Positions 18,293-26,457 of a stretch of 64,000 bases of DNA are shown here, one piece after another. A program made the translations under genes and the position numbers. Position 1 is the stretch's first letter; every line of letters begins with the position of its first letter. This DNA comes from CAIKMD01 sp963740675 (lineage in GTDB: Bacteria > Pseudomonadota > Alphaproteobacteria > ATCC43930 > CGMCC-115725): the NCBI GenBank assembly GCA_963740675.1, contig CAVUFS010000010.1, forward strand, positions 62,001 through 126,000, given 5' to 3'. A model generated the notes under the pieces. The model had not been told where the DNA came from. It saw only the letters and a list, made by a program, of their open reading frames with translations, and ran no database searches.

Positions 18293-19660
18293 TCAGGTGA
18301 GCTTTTCCTTCGTCACCGTGCCGTCGTAGTCGACGGTCCAGTATTCGTTGTCAAAGGGCTTGCCGTCGAGCCGCGCCGCCAGCCAGTCTGACTGCACATC
18401 GCGCGGATTGGGTCCCTTCGTCGAAGCGGTGGTGAAGGCGATGCTGTGATTACCGCCTTTATAGACGACGAGCTGCTTCGCCCCGCCGAGCGCCTTCACG
18501 AAAGCCTCGGTGTGTTCCAGCGGGCAGAGCTGGTCGTATTCGCCGCAAGCGACGAAATACGCGCCTTTGATCTTCTGCGCATAGCCGTTCCAGTCGATGG
18601 TCTTGCGGAAGGCGTCGAATTCATGCTCGTCGGTGATGCCCGACATGAACATGAAGCGCTTCTTGAAGGTCGGCGAAGCCTGGTTGAAGATCGTCTCGCC
18701 GCCCGGCTCGTAGCAGGTGCCGGTGATAGCGCAGGCTTTGAAGCGCGTATCGCCCGACATCATGATCGCGGTGAAGAACGAACCGAAGCTGACGCCGGTC
18801 ATGCCGATCTTGTTGACGTCGAGCTCGGGGCGCTTCGCGATCCAATCGCAGACCAGCTTGCCGCATTCGGCCCAGCCTGGCACATCGACATAGATGCCGC
18901 GTACCGGCGGCTCCCAATAGCCCGGTCCTTCGAAAGCAAGCACGGCATAGCCGCGCTTCAAGAAACGATCGTCTTTAAGGGCGACCGAACGCTCTTTGAA
19001 TCCATCCATGCCCGAGACGATGACGATCACGGGGATCTTCGTGCCCGGCTGATAATTCGGCGGCAGGTGCAGGATCATCGGCAGCGTCTTGCCGCGATAC
19101 GGCAGCTCGATCCATTCGATGTGATGGTCGGCGACCGCCATCCATTTCTTGAAATTATCGAGCTTCTTGTCGTTCTGCATTTTGATCTGGGCGTTGACCT
19201 CGTCGACCGTCCACATCGCCGACGCCCAGTAATTCGAGGCGAGATAGTAATGCTCGGCGGCGGCTTCCTTGTTGCCCGCCTGCTCGGCTTCTTTCGCTTT
19301 CGCTTCGCGCGCTTTGGCCAGCGCCTCGAAAGCCGGCGCGATATCGACCAGCCGCACGACGCGCTTCTTCAACTCGTTCATCTCGGGGATCGTGCTCGGC
19401 CCGCCCGAGCCGATGACGACGCCGGTATGGCTCTGATCCCAATCGACGCCGTTCGCCTGGATCACATTGTCCAGCACCCAGCGCTGCTCATTGAAGCGCT
19501 TCACCACCGGCTCGCCTTTGGGATTGCGATGCGACCAGTCATGCGCAGTCGCGGCGCTGGGATGAGTTGTCTCGGCCGAAGCGGGCGTCGCCGCGGTGGC
19601 GGTCGTGGCGCCGGCGGCTGCGGCAAGCGTTGCGGATTGCAGGAAAGCGCGACGATCCAT
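18293..19660 (-). CDS. alpha/beta hydrolase with Tat signal peptide (FrsA/dienelactone hydrolase-like)
   Basis: A 454-residue exported hydrolase. The N-terminus MDRRAFLQSATLAAAAGATT is a twin-arginine-type signal with a likely cleavage after ATPASA. A helical region follows, then the hydrolase core: VIVIVSGMDGFKER (oxyanion region), GMTGVSFGSFFTA (nucleophile Ser), CGEYDQLCPLEH (acid) and YKGGNHSIAF (His). It resembles the FrsA-like/DUF1100 esterases. The ATG at 19660 is chosen because CGGGAGA precedes it and it begins the signal peptide; the frame is open 36 codons upstream. It may share a catabolic role with the decarboxylase-like gene upstream, but two hairpins separate them. Confidence 0.85.
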   Translation of the reverse strand: MDRRAFLQSATLAAAAGATTATAATPASAETTHPSAATAHDWSHRNPKGEPVVKRFNEQRWVLDNVIQANGVDWDQSHTGVVIGSGGPSTIPEMNELKKRVVRLVDIAPAFEALAKAREAKAKEAEQAGNKEAAAEHYYLASNYWASAMWTVDEVNAQIKMQNDKKLDNFKKWMAVADHHIEWIELPYRGKTLPMILHLPPNYQPGTKIPVIVIVSGMDGFKERSVALKDDRFLKRGYAVLAFEGPGYWEPPVRGIYVDVPGWAECGKLVCDWIAKRPELDVNKIGMTGVSFGSFFTAIMMSGDTRFKACAITGTCYEPGGETIFNQASPTFKKRFMFMSGITDEHEFDAFRKTIDWNGYAQKIKGAYFVACGEYDQLCPLEHTEAFVKALGGAKQLVVYKGGNHSIAFTTASTKGPNPRDVQSDWLAARLDGKPFDNEYWTVDYDGTVTKEKLT

Positions 19661-19726
19661 GACGATTCTCCCGAGATATTTATTGTTGATGACAGGAGGA
19701 TAAGCCTGGTGCCTGAAACGAACAAC

Positions 19727-19796
19727 GGCCGCGAAATTTTTTCGCGGCCCCTCCCTACAAATAGACAACGGCCGCGAATTTTTTTCGCGGCCGTTG
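19727..19796 (-). terminator. two tandem near-identical GC hairpins
   Basis: Two copies of a hairpin lie between the decarboxylase-like gene and the hydrolase. One pairs GGCCGCGAA with TTCGCGGCC at 19727-19749 around an A/T loop; the other pairs CAACGGCCGCGAA with TTCGCGGCCGTTG at about 19766-19796. They share the run ACGGCCGCGAA followed by T residues. Position just after the stop at 19820 on the minus strand suggests transcription termination or mRNA-end protection; the T-runs lie in the loops rather than after the stems. Confidence 0.55.
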
Positions 19797-19819
19797 CGTG
19801 AAAAGGAATGTCCGAAGGC

Positions 19820-20827
19820 TTAGGTGTCGAGCAAGCCCGGAACGAAGAGCTCCTCCACCGGGATCTGGCGCGAGATGTAGCCCTGGTCATGCGCATAGCG
19901 CACGAAGGTCTCGACGATCTTGCGGTTGGCTTTCAGCCCGTGCTGATAGGGATTCATGCCGTAAGCCGCTTTCTGCTGCTCCTGGATGAACACCGAATCG
20001 AGATAGGAATAGCGCTTCGGGTCGTCTTGCAGCATCTCGTCGGCCGATTCTTGCGCGTTGACGAAAGCATCATAGAGGCTCCGCGCAATCCAGGGTTCGC
20101 GCTCGGCCAGCTCTTTCTTCATGACCAGCGTGTGCGTCGTCGGCATAATGCCGGTGCGCTTGACGAAGCGCTGCATCTCGCCCTGCGTATCGGGGAACAG
20201 GCGGCGCACCCATGTCTCGCCCTTCTCGAAGGCCGGCGTGACCGAGGTGCACCAGATCGCATCGACTTCGCCGTCTTTCAGCTTTTCTTCCGGCGACTTG
20301 CCCTTGCGGATCTCGACGTTGACGTTCTTCGGAATGATGTAGCCGGCGCCTTCGGTCTCGTTCGTGACCCAGGTCGCTTGCTCGGGCGAGAAGCCGTAAT
20401 GCTCCTTGAAGATGCCGCGCACCCAGAGATTGACGGTGTAGCGATAGCCTTGCGCGCCGATGCGCTTGCCGATGAGATCGCTCGGCTTGGTGATGTTCGA
20501 ATCCGCGCGCACGAAGAGATAGGCCCAAACGGCCATACGCAACGGGAAGATCGGCAGGGCGATGCAGGGCTCGCCGCGATCGCGCGCCGCGACGTACCAC
20601 GAGAAAGACATCTCCGCCGCGTCATAATCCTCATAGACGGGCCGGGTGCAGAAATCGCCGATCCAGGCGGTGTTGGTCTTAAGCGCCAGGCCCTTCGCCT
20701 TGACGCGACCATCGACCAGCGGCCGGTGCCGATCGTAATCGGCAAAGGCGATGTCGAGCGGATAGAGGCCTTGCGCGCGCGCGGTGTTGCGCTCGAGAAC
20801 GACCGGACCGTTATCGGGTGACGTCAT
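19820..20827 (-). CDS. 4,5-dihydroxyphthalate decarboxylase-like protein (periplasmic-binding-protein fold)
   Basis: A 335-residue protein of the family that includes 4,5-dihydroxyphthalate decarboxylase and NMT1-like substrate-binding proteins. Typical segments are YEDYDAAEMSFSWYVAARDRGEPCIALPIFPLR, then ITKPSDLIGKRIGAQGYRYT, VRGIFKEHYGF and DAIWCTSVTPAFEKGE. There is no signal peptide, which favours a cytoplasmic decarboxylase over a transporter component. The start ATG 20827 is set by GGAGGAAACCTT; the frame extends 28 codons upstream but lacks such a site. If the decarboxylase assignment is right, it removes CO2 from a dihydroxylated phthalate to give protocatechuate; substrate is inferred only. 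Confidence 0.75.
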   Translation of the reverse strand: MTSPDNGPVVLERNTARAQGLYPLDIAFADYDRHRPLVDGRVKAKGLALKTNTAWIGDFCTRPVYEDYDAAEMSFSWYVAARDRGEPCIALPIFPLRMAVWAYLFVRADSNITKPSDLIGKRIGAQGYRYTVNLWVRGIFKEHYGFSPEQATWVTNETEGAGYIIPKNVNVEIRKGKSPEEKLKDGEVDAIWCTSVTPAFEKGETWVRRLFPDTQGEMQRFVKRTGIMPTTHTLVMKKELAEREPWIARSLYDAFVNAQESADEMLQDDPKRYSYLDSVFIQEQQKAAYGMNPYQHGLKANRKIVETFVRYAHDQGYISRQIPVEELFVPGLLDT

Positions 20828-20947
20828 AAGGTTTCCTCCAGAGTATCTTGGCCGCAATTCTATGAGCGGTCCGGCCGGATGGCTAGGGGGAAACGGGTCG
20901 GAGAAGGCCACAGTACCTGGGGGCGCCCGCCTTGTGGGCTGCCCTCC

Positions 20948-22540
20948 TTAATGGCGGAAGTGGCGCATCCCCGTGAAAACCATCGCGATTCCTGCCTTGT
21001 CGGCGGCGGCGATGACCTCGTTATCGCGGACAGAGCCGCCTGGCTGGATCACGGCCGTGGCGCCGGCGGCGATGGCGGCCTCGAGCCCGTCGGCGAAGGG
21101 GAAGAAGGCGTCGGAGGCGACGACCGAGCCGATGGCCGGGCTTTCTTTAAGCCCGGCGGCGTTGCCGCTCTCCTCGGCCTTGTGCGCGGCGATGCGCGAA
21201 CTGTCGACGCGGCTCATCTGCCCGGCACCGATGCCGACCGTCGCGCCATTCTTCACATAGACGATCGCGTTCGACTTCACATGCTTGGCAACACGGAAGG
21301 CGAAGAGCATGTCCTTGCGCTCGGCTTCGGTGGGCGCGCGTTTGGTGACGACTTTGAGATCGCTCTCGCCGATGCGCCCGTCATCGCGCGTCTGCAAGAG
21401 GTAACCGCCGGCGAGCGAACGCAACGTCATGCCCGGCGCTTTCGGATCGGGCAGTGCGCCGGCCGACAGCAAGCGCAGATTCTGCTTCTTCGCCAACAGC
21501 GCTTTCGCCTCGTCGGTCACTCCGGGGGCGATGATAACTTCCAGGAACAGCTTGCCGATCGCTTCGACAATCGCCGCATCGAGCGGCCGGTTCACTGCGA
21601 TGATGCCGCCGAAGGCGCTCACCGGATCGCAAGCCAATGCCTTGAGGAATGCATCGCGCAAATCGCTGCCGGTGGCGACGCCGCAAGGATTGGCGTGTTT
21701 GATGATAGCGACAGCCGGTGCTTCAAACTCGGCGACACATTCATAGGCAGCGTCCGTGTCGTTCAGATTGTTGAACGACAGCTCCTTGCCCTGGAGTTGC
21801 GTCGCGGTGGCGATGCCGGGCCGCTTGGCGCTGTTCAGATAGAACGCCGCCGCCTGATGCGGATTCTCGCCATAGCGCAGCTTTTCTTTCAACGTGCCGG
21901 CGACGGCGACAACGGGCGGGAATTTCTCGCCTTCGAGTTCGGCGAACCAGGCAGAGACGTCGGCGTCGTAGGCGGCGGTGCGCGCGAAGGCGAGGCCGGC
22001 GAGCTTGCGGCGCAGCGCCAGCGTCGTCGCGCCGTTATGCGCATTCATCTCGTTCAGCACCGCGGCGTAATCGCTCGGATCGGTGACGACCGTGACGCCG
22101 TCGTGATTTTTTGCCGCGGCACGGATCAGCGCCGGCCCGCCGATATCGATATTCTCAAGACACTCATCGAAATCGCCGCCCCGCGCGCGCGTCTGCGCGA
22201 AGGGGTAGAGGTTCACGACGACGAGATCGATCGGCGCGATATTGTGCGCTTTGATCGCATCGAGATGCGTCGCCATGTCGCGCCGCGCCAGGATGCCGCC
22301 ATGGATCGCGGGATGGAGCGTCTTCACCCGCCCGTCCAGCATTTCCGGAAAGCCCGTGACCGAGGCGACATCGGCGACATCGAGCCCGGCCTCGCTCAGT
22401 GTTTTCGCCGTGCCGCCGGTCGAGACCAGCGCCACGCCGCGCCCGGCCAGCGCCCGGGCGAAATCGATCAGGCCATTCTTGTCGGAAACGGAAATCAGGG
22501 CCCGCTTTACGGGGCGCAGCACATCGGAAGTGTCGGTCAT
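20948..22540 (-). CDS. purH: bifunctional AICAR formyltransferase/IMP cyclohydrolase
   Basis: A 530-residue PurH, catalysing the last two steps of purine synthesis. The N-terminal IMP cyclohydrolase (MGS-like) domain has KRALISVSDKNGLIDFARAL, STGGTAKTLSEAG, VKTLHPAIHGGILARRD and IDLVVVNLYPF. The transformylase domain has RYGENPHQAAAFY, KELSFNNLNDTDAAYE, IIKHANPCGVATG and the C-terminal SDAFFPFADGLEAAIAAG. Length is normal. In many alphaproteobacteria purH directly follows the heparinase-like gene, but here about 11 kb of catabolic and phosphate genes lie between them. The flavin hydroxylase gene ends 43 bp upstream. Confidence 0.97.
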   Translation of the reverse strand: MTDTSDVLRPVKRALISVSDKNGLIDFARALAGRGVALVSTGGTAKTLSEAGLDVADVASVTGFPEMLDGRVKTLHPAIHGGILARRDMATHLDAIKAHNIAPIDLVVVNLYPFAQTRARGGDFDECLENIDIGGPALIRAAAKNHDGVTVVTDPSDYAAVLNEMNAHNGATTLALRRKLAGLAFARTAAYDADVSAWFAELEGEKFPPVVAVAGTLKEKLRYGENPHQAAAFYLNSAKRPGIATATQLQGKELSFNNLNDTDAAYECVAEFEAPAVAIIKHANPCGVATGSDLRDAFLKALACDPVSAFGGIIAVNRPLDAAIVEAIGKLFLEVIIAPGVTDEAKALLAKKQNLRLLSAGALPDPKAPGMTLRSLAGGYLLQTRDDGRIGESDLKVVTKRAPTEAERKDMLFAFRVAKHVKSNAIVYVKNGATVGIGAGQMSRVDSSRIAAHKAEESGNAAGLKESPAIGSVVASDAFFPFADGLEAAIAAGATAVIQPGGSVRDNEVIAAADKAGIAMVFTGMRHFRH

Positions 22541-22583
22541 GGGCGGACCTTAATTGGCGCCGCTGCCGGCTATCAAGGGGCGA

Positions 22584-24239
22584 TCAAGCGCCGCTCACGG
22601 TCGCCAGTACCTTATCCACATCTTCCGGCACACGACCGCCGCGCCAGGCAACGATCTGGTCCGGGCGGATCAGCGCAAGGCTCGCTGCATAAAGATCGCG
22701 CAGCTCCGGCTCCGGCCGCTCGACGACGGTCAGCGGCATTCCCCGCGCGGCTGCGGCTGTGACGAAGGCGCTCGCCTCCGGCGCGTTCGGCCCCAGGCGC
22801 AACAGGCTGAATTCGAAACCGAGCGTGTCGTAAAGCGAGCGGCCGTCGACGAGCCAGGCATGCGGCGCGCGGCCGCCGGGCACGGCGCTGGGCACGTATT
22901 CGTTCGCGCGATCGGGCGGCGGGGTGGCACCGTCGCTGGCGATGATCGGCGAGCCGTCATAGCGCGCGCCGAAGGTGACACCGGGAATATTGAATTCCTC
23001 GCGCGCATGCCGATTGAGATAGATGCTCGCTTCTTGCCGCGCCACATCGCCCGCCGCCCCTTCGTCTTCGATCTCGGGCTTCGGGGTGAAGTTGCCGATG
23101 GAGTTCGCGTAGTAGCGCGAATAGCCGGTGTTGCGCTCGGCGGCCGGCTTGCGCTCGCGCTCATAGCTGTCGAGCAATTGCGCGCCGCCCCAGCCATTTA
23201 CGACCGCAGCAAGCTTCCAGCCGAGATTGACCGCATCCTCGATCGCGGTGTTGTAGCCAAGACCGCCGGTCGGGGTGAAAAGATGCACCGCATCGCCCGC
23301 GAGGAAGACGCGGCCGTGCTGGAATTTCTCGGCGACCAGCGCCAGGCCGGCAGTCCAGGGCAGGCGGCCGATCATGGTCAGCGGACAATGCGCGCCAAGC
23401 GATTGGTCGAGCGCCTGGCACGCCCATTCGTCGGTGATCGAGGCTTCGTCGATGTCCGGCGGAAGCTGGAACATGAAGACGAATTCCTTGCGCCCGTCGA
23501 TCGCAACGACGAGACCGCGCTGCGTGCGGTTGACCGCCCAATATTGCCAGGCGCGCGGGAAGGGGATGAGCTTGTAAAGCTCGGGCGCGCGGAACCAGAT
23601 CGACAGCATGCGCCCGCCCATATAGTCGCGCGCGACCCCGGCCTCGCCACGGAAGTGATAGCCAAGCTGCTTACGGATGACGCTGCGCGCGCCATCGCTG
23701 CCGACGAGATAGTCGCCGGTGAAACGCTGCGTTGTGTTGTCGGCAAGGCAAGTCGCCTCGACCGTGACGCTGTCGCCGTCGTCGACGAAGCGCTCGACGC
23801 GCCAGCCGAAACGCAGCGTCACCGAGAGCAGCTTCTCCGCCTCGGCGCGCAATACGCGCTCGACATAAAGCTGCGAGCCGCGATGCGGCAGCTCTGCCGC
23901 GCTCCACGATCCCGACAGCGTCTTGATCAGATTGCGGGCGTCGCGCGCCGCGGGCAGTGAAAAGCGGGCGACCTCATGCTTCGTGACACGCGTGAAATAA
24001 GCGACATCGGTCGGGTAATCCGGCGGCATGCCGACGGCACGCACGGCATCGGCAAAGCCGAGGCGCCGGTAATGCTCCATGCTCCGCGCCTGGGTGGCAT
24101 TGGCGGCGGGGAAGCTCGTGGTCGACGGACGGTCGCACAGCAGCAGCGTCGGAATGTTCCGCCGGCCCAGCTCATTCGCCAGCATCAGCCCGGCGGGGCC
24201 GCCGCCGGCGATGATCACCGCAGCATCGCGCTGTGCCAT
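22584..24239 (-). CDS. FAD-dependent aromatic hydroxylase (PheA/TfdB family), copy A
   Basis: A 551-residue group A flavoprotein monooxygenase that probably hydroxylates a phenolic or aromatic acid using NAD(P)H and O2. The FAD Rossmann motif AAVIIAGGGPAGLMLANEL begins at residue 6. DYLVGSDGARSVIRKQLG is the DG motif region, and GDAVHLFTPTGGLGYNTAIED is the second FAD-contact motif. The C-terminal thioredoxin-like domain runs to the end. It is strongly similar to the broken copy at 26458-28115 (for example GARYDGSPIIASDG and SLYDTLGFEFSLLRLG are shared). It lies 27 bp after the transporter gene, so the two form an operon behind the operator at 25698-25719. Confidence 0.9.
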   Translation of the reverse strand: MAQRDAAVIIAGGGPAGLMLANELGRRNIPTLLLCDRPSTTSFPAANATQARSMEHYRRLGFADAVRAVGMPPDYPTDVAYFTRVTKHEVARFSLPAARDARNLIKTLSGSWSAAELPHRGSQLYVERVLRAEAEKLLSVTLRFGWRVERFVDDGDSVTVEATCLADNTTQRFTGDYLVGSDGARSVIRKQLGYHFRGEAGVARDYMGGRMLSIWFRAPELYKLIPFPRAWQYWAVNRTQRGLVVAIDGRKEFVFMFQLPPDIDEASITDEWACQALDQSLGAHCPLTMIGRLPWTAGLALVAEKFQHGRVFLAGDAVHLFTPTGGLGYNTAIEDAVNLGWKLAAVVNGWGGAQLLDSYERERKPAAERNTGYSRYYANSIGNFTPKPEIEDEGAAGDVARQEASIYLNRHAREEFNIPGVTFGARYDGSPIIASDGATPPPDRANEYVPSAVPGGRAPHAWLVDGRSLYDTLGFEFSLLRLGPNAPEASAFVTAAAARGMPLTVVERPEPELRDLYAASLALIRPDQIVAWRGGRVPEDVDKVLATVSGA

Positions 24240-24266
24240 CGCTGCTCCTTCACACTCACTGTTCCC

Positions 24267-25616
24267 TTACGTAGCGGGTGCGATCACCGGCTCATCGCTT
24301 TCGCTCGGACGTCGGCGCGACAGCATGAGACAGAAGACCACCAACAACACATAGGGAAAGGCGATGATGTCCATCACCGTGCTGAAGGGCAATGCCGCCG
24401 CCAGCAGAAATCCGCCGATCACGGGGCCGGGAACGGCACCGAGCCGGCCGAGGCCGCTGGCATAGCCGACGCCATTGCCGCGAATCGCCGTCGGATAGAA
24501 CTGGCCGACGATGCCGTTCAGCGAATCATGCGTGCCGCCGGCGAGCGAGATTACTAGCACCATCATCGCGACCATCATGCTCGGCGAGAGCTCGAGATAG
24601 CCGAGACAGAACAAAGCGACGATCGCGATGAGCGCTGCGATCGCGATCATGGTCGCGCCGAGTTTGTCGACCAGCCGCGCCAGGATCAGATGCGCGAGAA
24701 TGCTGCCGATGCCGCCATAGGCGAAAGCGAGCGAGGCCATCGTCGGCGATACGCCGGCATTCTGCAACAACACGACAGACCAGCTCAGGATCGTGAAGAA
24801 GGTCAGCGCCTCGACGAAATAGGCGCACCACAAGAGCGTCGTTGCGCCGCGCAGCGTGCCCCGGAAGAGGATGGCGATGTTGAATTTCGCGACTTTCTGC
24901 TGCTGCTCGAGATGGAAGCGCGCATCGGGCGCCAGCGCGATCCCGGGCGCGGCACGCTCGATCATGCGGCGCAGGCGCGGCGAGGTGGGCTCGTTCAAGG
25001 TGAGATAGCGGATCGATTCCGGTAGCGCCGCATAGAGCAGCAAGCTCAGCACCACGCCCAACGCGCCGACGATGATGAACACCGCCGGCCAGCCGTAACG
25101 CGGGATGGTTGCGGCGGCCAAAGCGCCGACCGCCGCGGCGCCGAGCGAGGTTCCGATCAGCGAGACGATGACGAAGCTGGCGCGCAGATTTTTCGGCGCG
25201 GATTCGTTGAGCAGGGCAATGGCGTTGGGAACGACGCCGCCGATGCCGAGCGCGGTGAGGCAGCGCAGGATCAGGAGCTGAGTCGTGTCGCCCGCGAACC
25301 CGGTGATCAGCGCCGGCACGCTATAAGTCAGCACGCCGGCAATGATGCCGACACGTCGGCCGTAGCGGTCGCCGATCTTGCCGAAGACCACCGCGCCGAC
25401 CAGCAGGCCGAGATTGCCGGCGCCAAAGACCAGGCCCATCGCATTTTGCGGCAAATGCCAATCGCGCAGGATCGCCGGCGCCGCGACCAAGACCGTGCCG
25501 AAATCCATGCCGTCGAGGAACAGCGCGATAAAGCAGAGCGTGAAGACGACGATATGCATGCGGCCGAGCTTCAGCCCGTCGAGCAATTCCGCGACATCGA
25601 TATTTTGCGTGGCCAC
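24267..25616 (-). CDS. MFS transporter, aromatic acid:H+ symporter (AAHS) family
   Basis: A 449-residue, twelve-helix permease. AAHS hallmarks are FLDGMDFGTVLVAAPAI in helix 1, with the charged DGMD, and GKIGDRYGRRVG between helices 2 and 3. LRCLTALGIGGVVPNAIAL and the second-half loop LARLVDKLGA also fit. It probably imports the aromatic acid that the adjacent hydroxylase uses. It is the first gene after the operator at 25698-25719 and is followed by the hydroxylase 27 bp downstream. Confidence 0.9.
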   Translation of the reverse strand: MATQNIDVAELLDGLKLGRMHIVVFTLCFIALFLDGMDFGTVLVAAPAILRDWHLPQNAMGLVFGAGNLGLLVGAVVFGKIGDRYGRRVGIIAGVLTYSVPALITGFAGDTTQLLILRCLTALGIGGVVPNAIALLNESAPKNLRASFVIVSLIGTSLGAAAVGALAAATIPRYGWPAVFIIVGALGVVLSLLLYAALPESIRYLTLNEPTSPRLRRMIERAAPGIALAPDARFHLEQQQKVAKFNIAILFRGTLRGATTLLWCAYFVEALTFFTILSWSVVLLQNAGVSPTMASLAFAYGGIGSILAHLILARLVDKLGATMIAIAALIAIVALFCLGYLELSPSMMVAMMVLVISLAGGTHDSLNGIVGQFYPTAIRGNGVGYASGLGRLGAVPGPVIGGFLLAAALPFSTVMDIIAFPYVLLVVFCLMLSRRRPSESDEPVIAPAT

Positions 25617-25697
25617 GATTTCCCCTCCCCAAGCCGCCTTAAGGGCGGCCCTCTATTCATGGGTTCAGGATGCCTCCGGCGGCTTTTCTGTCAATGG

Positions 25698-25719
25698 AAA
25701 AATGAGCATAGTCATTTTT
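25698..25719. promoter_or_regulatory. putative TetR operator, site 1
   Basis: A perfect inverted repeat, AAAAATGA-GCATAG-TCATTTTT, in the 116-bp gap between tetR and the transporter-hydroxylase operon. Its core TGAGCNNNGTCA matches the site at 26435-26454 upstream of tetR itself. Two matching palindromes on either side of a TetR gene are a strong operator signature, so this site probably represses the transporter operon. Confidence 0.75.
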
Positions 25720-25732
25720 CTGGGCGCCGGAG

Positions 25733-26395
25733 TCAGTGCCGGGCGGGCCCCGAACGCGGCCGCATTCCCTCGAACAGGATGGTGAAATCGCGGCGCAGCG
25801 CGGCGATGCCGTCCTCGATGACGGGCGGGTCGTTGGCAAGGCAGCGTCGGATTTCGGCGCGATAGATCAGGAAGATCAGCTCGGCGGCGGCGAGCGGCGC
25901 CATGTCCTGGTTCACCAGGCCGTCGGCCTGTGCCTGAGCGATCACCTTCGCGAGAAGCTGGTGTGTGCGCTCGAGCCCGGCCTGGATACGGTTGCCGACG
26001 CCCGAGCCCATGAAGGTGACCTGCTGCATCATATAGCGCGATAGCCGCGGCGTTTCGCTGAAATAGGTCAGAAAGACGCGAAATACCGCGAGAAGTTGCT
26101 CGACGAAAGGTGTGTTGCGCCGCGCCTTCGCGACCGCCCGGTCAGACAGTTTGTTGAGCTCTTCATCGAACAGCAGCAACAGCAGATCGCGCTTGTCGCT
26201 GGCATAGAGGAACAGCGTGCCGATGGCGACGCCGGCGCGCAGCGCGATTTCGCGCGTCGTCGTTTCCTCGAATCCTTTTTCGCTGAAAAGAGCGCGCGCG
26301 GCATTGCGGATGCGCGCGAGCTTGTCGCGCTTGTTGAGCTCGCGCCGGCCGCTTTTCGCGACCGGCTTCGCCGATTTTGCCTTCGCCTTGGCCAC
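25733..26395 (-). CDS. TetR/AcrR family regulator
   Basis: A 220-residue repressor. A basic, Lys/Ala-rich N-terminal arm is followed by the TetR helix-turn-helix (ARIRNAARALFSEKGFEETT, then REIALRAGVAIGTLFLYASD). The C-terminal ligand/dimer domain has no recognisable ligand motif. The GTG at 26395 (VAKAKAKS) is preferred; a TTG at 26434 would start at the very edge of the operator at 26435-26454, leaving no room for a leader. It probably represses both itself and the transporter-hydroxylase operon until an aromatic inducer binds. Confidence 0.88.
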   Translation of the reverse strand: MAKAKAKSAKPVAKSGRRELNKRDKLARIRNAARALFSEKGFEETTTREIALRAGVAIGTLFLYASDKRDLLLLLFDEELNKLSDRAVAKARRNTPFVEQLLAVFRVFLTYFSETPRLSRYMMQQVTFMGSGVGNRIQAGLERTHQLLAKVIAQAQADGLVNQDMAPLAAAELIFLIYRAEIRRCLANDPPVIEDGIAALRRDFTILFEGMRPRSGPARH

Positions 26396-26434
26396 ATGCG
26401 GATTATGCCGCCAGCTGTCGCGGGCGCAATTCAA

Positions 26435-26454
26435 AAACTGAGCGCGGTCAGTTT
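26435..26454. promoter_or_regulatory. putative TetR operator, site 2
   Basis: Inverted repeat AAACTGA-GCGCGG-TCAGTTT, 40 bp upstream of the tetR start. It shares TGAGCNNNGTCA and its A/T flanks with site 1 at 25698-25719, which points to autoregulation. Confidence 0.7.
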
Positions 26455-26457
26455 CTC

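Noticed and set aside
20879..22762. 627-codon open frame on the plus strand opposite purH
   Set aside because: Arg/Asp/Gly-rich and without any domain; it is the complement of well-supported PurH codons in GC-rich DNA.
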